A stretch of DNA of 23,182 bases from an uncultured Gammaproteobacteria bacterium (GTDB taxonomy: Bacteria; Pseudomonadota; Gammaproteobacteria; Halothiobacillales; Halothiobacillaceae), in assembly GCA_938004235.1 (NCBI GenBank), contig CALKWL010000164.1:1-23182 (forward strand), in the 5' to 3' direction. The first letter of the stretch is position 1, and each line of letters begins with the position of its first letter. The notes below the pieces were generated by a model, which ran no database searches, was not told the DNA's origin, and was given only the letters and a program-made list of their open reading frames with translations. A program made the position numbers and the translations under genes. This document shows, piece by piece, positions 21,225 through 23,182 of this stretch.

Positions 21225-22484
21225 ATGACCACCCCGACTCTGCCCAAGCCCTCCGATATTCTGCTTTTTCACCTAAGCCACATTGATCTGGACGGCTATG
21301 GCGCGCAATACATGACGCGTGCAGCAGGCTATCGCGCACGTTATTACAACGCTGACTACCGCGACATTCCCTATGCGCTGGATCAAATTTTCGACGACAT
21401 GTCCAAGGTCAAAGAGCCGTGCATGCTGCTGATTACCGACCTGAACCTGACACTGGAACAGTCGGACATGGTGGCGCAACGCATCCAGAACCTGAGCAAA
21501 GGCGGGGCAGCGCCAACGCAGAAGAAATCGGGCAAGGCGCCCGCCAAAGCCAGCCTGCTCTCGCCGGAAATGGCCGCCATGCTCAAGGGCGCGCTCGCCG
21601 CCAGCAGCGAGGAGGAGACGGAAGACGCGCCCATCAAGCCCCTGCTGCAACTCCTCGATCACCATGCCACAGGCGAAGATTCCGCGAAAAAACACGCCTG
21701 GTATTACCTGGACACCGAGCGCTGCGCAACCCGCCTGGCATTCGAAGCTGTTGCGTCTTGGTTAAGTGAAGATCAGCGTGCGCTGTACGCCAGCCGGGCG
21801 GAGTTTGTTGATGTGGGCGACCGCTGGCTGAAGGACGATCCCCGCTTCAATCGGGCGATCTATCTGATTGGTCTGGTGATGGAAGACGACCAGCTCGCCC
21901 CGCCCCTGGTCGAACTCAAGCGTGAATTTCGCTTCCACATGATCGAGTCATTTTTCCAGCTGCAAGAGCAGGGTGCGACCCTGGAAGAGCTGGAGCGCGG
22001 CGCCTATGACTACCGCAAGAGCTTTCTGCGTGAACGCATTGCCGCCGAGCGCTGCGAAAATCCGGAAAACACCCTCAAGGAAAAATACCACTTCCTCTCC
22101 GCCGAAGCGGTGCAACCCGAAGATGTCCCCATGCTGCGCATCGACGGCTACCGCACCGGCATCTTCTTCAACTGGCCGCATGATGTGTTCCGCGGCGTAG
22201 CCATGGAGCTCATGGAAAATCGTGGACAGATGGATATTGCCATCCGCGTCGGCGGCAACGGTCGCATGTCGCTGCGCGCCAACGAAGGCGTGGACGTGGG
22301 CATTATTTCCGGCATGTATTTTGAAGGCGGCGGCCACCCCGGCGCGGCAGGCGGCGTATTGCGCGACAACCGTCTAAAGGACGTGGAACAGGCCATGCGC
22401 GCCATCAGCCAAGCGGTGACCGAAAAGAAAGGCTTGGCGCAGACCTGCCAGATGCAGCCGCCGGAGCACGTGGAGAAAGCCTGA
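21225..22484 (+). CDS. DHH family phosphoesterase (NrnB-like oligoribonuclease or cyclic-nucleotide phosphodiesterase)
   Basis: A cytosolic metal-dependent phosphoesterase of 419 residues. The DHH motifs are in order: SHIDLDGYGA (18-27; His19, Asp21, Asp23), ITDLN (70-74; Asp72), LLDHHATG (143-150; the DHH triad 145-147) and VDVGD (195-199). The C-terminal DHHA1-type substrate-binding part includes RVGGNGRMSLR and GGGHPGAAGG (near 360-369). This layout matches NrnB-like enzymes, which degrade short RNAs or linear dinucleotides, rather than RecJ; the true substrate is unknown. A low-complexity insert rich in Lys, Ala and Glu (about 93-136) separates the second and third motifs and is unusual. 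The ATG at 21225 has no clear ribosome-binding site. Confidence 0.88.
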   Translation: MTTPTLPKPSDILLFHLSHIDLDGYGAQYMTRAAGYRARYYNADYRDIPYALDQIFDDMSKVKEPCMLLITDLNLTLEQSDMVAQRIQNLSKGGAAPTQKKSGKAPAKASLLSPEMAAMLKGALAASSEEETEDAPIKPLLQLLDHHATGEDSAKKHAWYYLDTERCATRLAFEAVASWLSEDQRALYASRAEFVDVGDRWLKDDPRFNRAIYLIGLVMEDDQLAPPLVELKREFRFHMIESFFQLQEQGATLEELERGAYDYRKSFLRERIAAERCENPENTLKEKYHFLSAEAVQPEDVPMLRIDGYRTGIFFNWPHDVFRGVAMELMENRGQMDIAIRVGGNGRMSLRANEGVDVGIISGMYFEGGGHPGAAGGVLRDNRLKDVEQAMRAISQAVTEKKGLAQTCQMQPPEHVEKA

Positions 22485-22492
22485 TTCTAGCA

Positions 22493-22509
22493 GCCTGTCG
22501 GACTTGAGA
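22493..22509 (+). repeat. 17-base direct repeat, copy 1
   Basis: GCCTGTCGGACTTGAGA lies 8 bases after the stop codon of the DHH gene. An identical copy follows greB at 23111. Confidence 0.8.
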
Positions 22510-22527
22510 ACCTGTTCATGATCTTTA

Positions 22528-22616
22528 TAGGACTTACGTTGGACTTAGCCCCCTCTCCCCTCGCGGGGAGAGCACAGCGAGGGGGCTGGGGAAATCAGGG
22601 CTATGTGTAAATCCTA
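22528..22616. mobile_element. Small element with inverted ends upstream of greB
   Basis: TAGGACTTAC (22528-22537) and GTAAATCCTA (22607-22616) are inverted repeats with one mismatch bounding 89 bases. Inside is a strong hairpin CTCTCCCC/GGGGAGAG (22553-22572, TCGC loop) and a further C-rich/G-rich pairing (CCCCCTC with GAGGGGG). C/G-rich cores of this wording are common in intergenic miniature elements. It ends 12 bases before the greB start. Confidence 0.5.
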
Positions 22617-22628
22617 CTTTAATTTACT

Positions 22629-23108
22629 GTGAGCACCTCTAAATACATCACCCCGGAAGGCCATGCTCGCCTGACGGCCGAGCTCGATGACTTGTGGCGC
22701 GTACAGCGCCCCAAGGTCGTGCAGGCCGTTTCCGAAGCGGCAGCGCTAGGCGATCGTTCAGAGAACGCCGAGTATATTTACGGCAAGAAAATGCTGCGCG
22801 AAATCGACCGTCGGGTGCGTTTTTTGCGTAAACGCCTGGACGGCATGACCGTGGTGCACAGTCAGCCGTCAGATACTTCACGCATTTTTTTTGGCGCATG
22901 GGTGCATCTGGAGGACGAAGACGGGCTAGAGATTCAGCTGCGCATTGTCGGTCCGGACGAGTTCGACCCCAAGCGCAACTGGATCAGCCTCGACTCGCCC
23001 ATGGCACGCGCCCTGCTGCGGCGCAGCGAGGGGGATGAGGTGCGCGTAAACTTACCGGCGGGCGAACGTCAGTTCGTCATACTCGCCGTGCATTACGGCG
23101 CAGGCTAG
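22629..23108 (+). CDS. greB: Transcription elongation factor GreB
   Basis: GreB enters the RNA polymerase secondary channel and stimulates cleavage of backtracked RNA. At 159 residues it has the usual length. The coiled-coil N-terminus ends in GDRSENAEYIYGKKMLREIDRRVRFL-type sequence (41-66), in which Asp42 and Glu45 are the acidic tip residues; the tyrosine and REIDRRVRFL wording marks GreB over GreA. The C-terminal FKBP-like domain has ISLDSPMARALL and GDEVRVNLPAGERQFVI. The start is a GTG at 22629: an in-frame TAA lies three codons upstream and no earlier start is possible. No ribosome-binding site is visible, and the MITE-like element ends 12 bases upstream, so its expression signals may have been altered or supplied by that element. 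Confidence 0.95.
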   Translation: MSTSKYITPEGHARLTAELDDLWRVQRPKVVQAVSEAAALGDRSENAEYIYGKKMLREIDRRVRFLRKRLDGMTVVHSQPSDTSRIFFGAWVHLEDEDGLEIQLRIVGPDEFDPKRNWISLDSPMARALLRRSEGDEVRVNLPAGERQFVILAVHYGAG

Positions 23109-23110
23109 CC

Positions 23111-23127
23111 GCCTGTCGGACTTGAGA
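23111..23127 (+). repeat. 17-base direct repeat, copy 2
   Basis: An identical copy of GCCTGTCGGACTTGAGA, starting 3 bases after the greB stop codon (TAG). The contig runs into adapter 2 bases later, so how far the repeat extends is unknown. Confidence 0.8.
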
Positions 23128-23129
23128 CG

Positions 23130-23182
23130 AGATCGGAAGAGCGTCGTGTAGGGAAAGAGTGTAAATCTCGGTGGGTGCCGTA
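23130..23182. other. Illumina adapter sequence (universal side), not genomic
   Basis: From 23130 the sequence reads AGATCGGAAGAGCGTCGTGT and continues as the reverse complement of the TruSeq universal adapter with a few mismatches near the end. It is library DNA, not genome. Confidence 0.97.

Noticed and set aside
1..23182. CRISPR arrays, tRNA or rRNA genes, phage genes, toxin-antitoxin pairs
   Set aside because: I read both strands and saw no regularly spaced direct repeats, no tRNA-like cloverleaf, no rRNA segments and no recognisable phage or toxin-antitoxin proteins.

Overview
The window is 23,182 bases of gammaproteobacterial-type chromosome, read as an assembled contig whose two ends are Illumina adapter sequence (about 1-44 and 23130-23182). 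The biological sequence is therefore about 45-23129. The gene set is mostly housekeeping and energy metabolism: an Rnf electron-transport complex, a cbb3 cytochrome oxidase, late biotin-precursor synthesis, tsaD/rpsU/yqeY, gltD-hemE-dusA, a lytic transglycosylase, a FieF-type metal exporter and greB. Rnf, ccoNOQP, the gltD-hemE neighbourhood and BioC/BioH together suggest an aerobic or microaerobic gammaproteobacterium, possibly a sulfur-oxidising or related chemolithotrophic lineage. No rRNA or other lineage marker is present, so this placement is an inference. No phage, CRISPR array or complete insertion sequence is visible.

Layout. 45-2248 (-): rnfA-rnfB-rnfC, overlapping genes with rnfC cut off by the contig end. 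2456-2941 (-): pncC. 3083-6517 (-): ccoN-ccoO-ccoQ-ccoP, closed by a strong hairpin terminator at 2986-3007. 6736-8420 (-): bioH-bioC, overlapping by 4 bases and preceded by an unusual hairpin/terminator leader. 8703-9458 (+): a lipoprotein L,D-transpeptidase-like gene with foreign-looking codon use. 9625-10251 (+): plsY, whose end overlaps the end of tsaD (10230-11258, -). 11419-12181 (+): rpsU and yqeY, divergent from tsaD, with a clear promoter and an intergenic terminator. 12182-12545: a gene-free stretch holding a small element with terminal inverted repeats and a structured leader. 12546-16212 (+): gltD, hemE, dusA. 16298-19524 (-): a tightly packed run marC, lytic transglycosylase, HugZ-like protein, cytidylate-kinase-like protein and an orphan ATP-synthase-epsilon-like protein. 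19669-20061 (-): a conserved protein of unknown function, divergent from fieF (20125-21027, +). 21225-22484 (+): a DHH phosphoesterase. 22629-23108 (+): greB.

How the genes relate. Rnf (ion-coupled ferredoxin:NAD+ electron transfer) and cbb3 oxidase (high-affinity oxygen reduction) are both membrane redox machines, and HemE contributes to the haem supply that the oxidase needs. BioC and BioH open and close the synthesis of the pimeloyl-ACP arm of biotin. PlsY makes lysophosphatidate for phospholipids, TsaD and DusA modify tRNA, and GltD handles glutamate metabolism.

The less ordinary parts are the intergenic regions and the marC-to-epsilon run. The intergenic regions carry several perfect hairpins, some in tandem (19548-19605, 21013-21150), three small repeat-like elements and a 17-base motif repeated just after two stop codons. 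The marC-to-epsilon run puts an ATP-synthase epsilon homologue outside any ATP synthase operon. I see no clear-cut new defence or biosynthetic system; that orphan-epsilon operon and the bioH leader are the best candidates for new biology.
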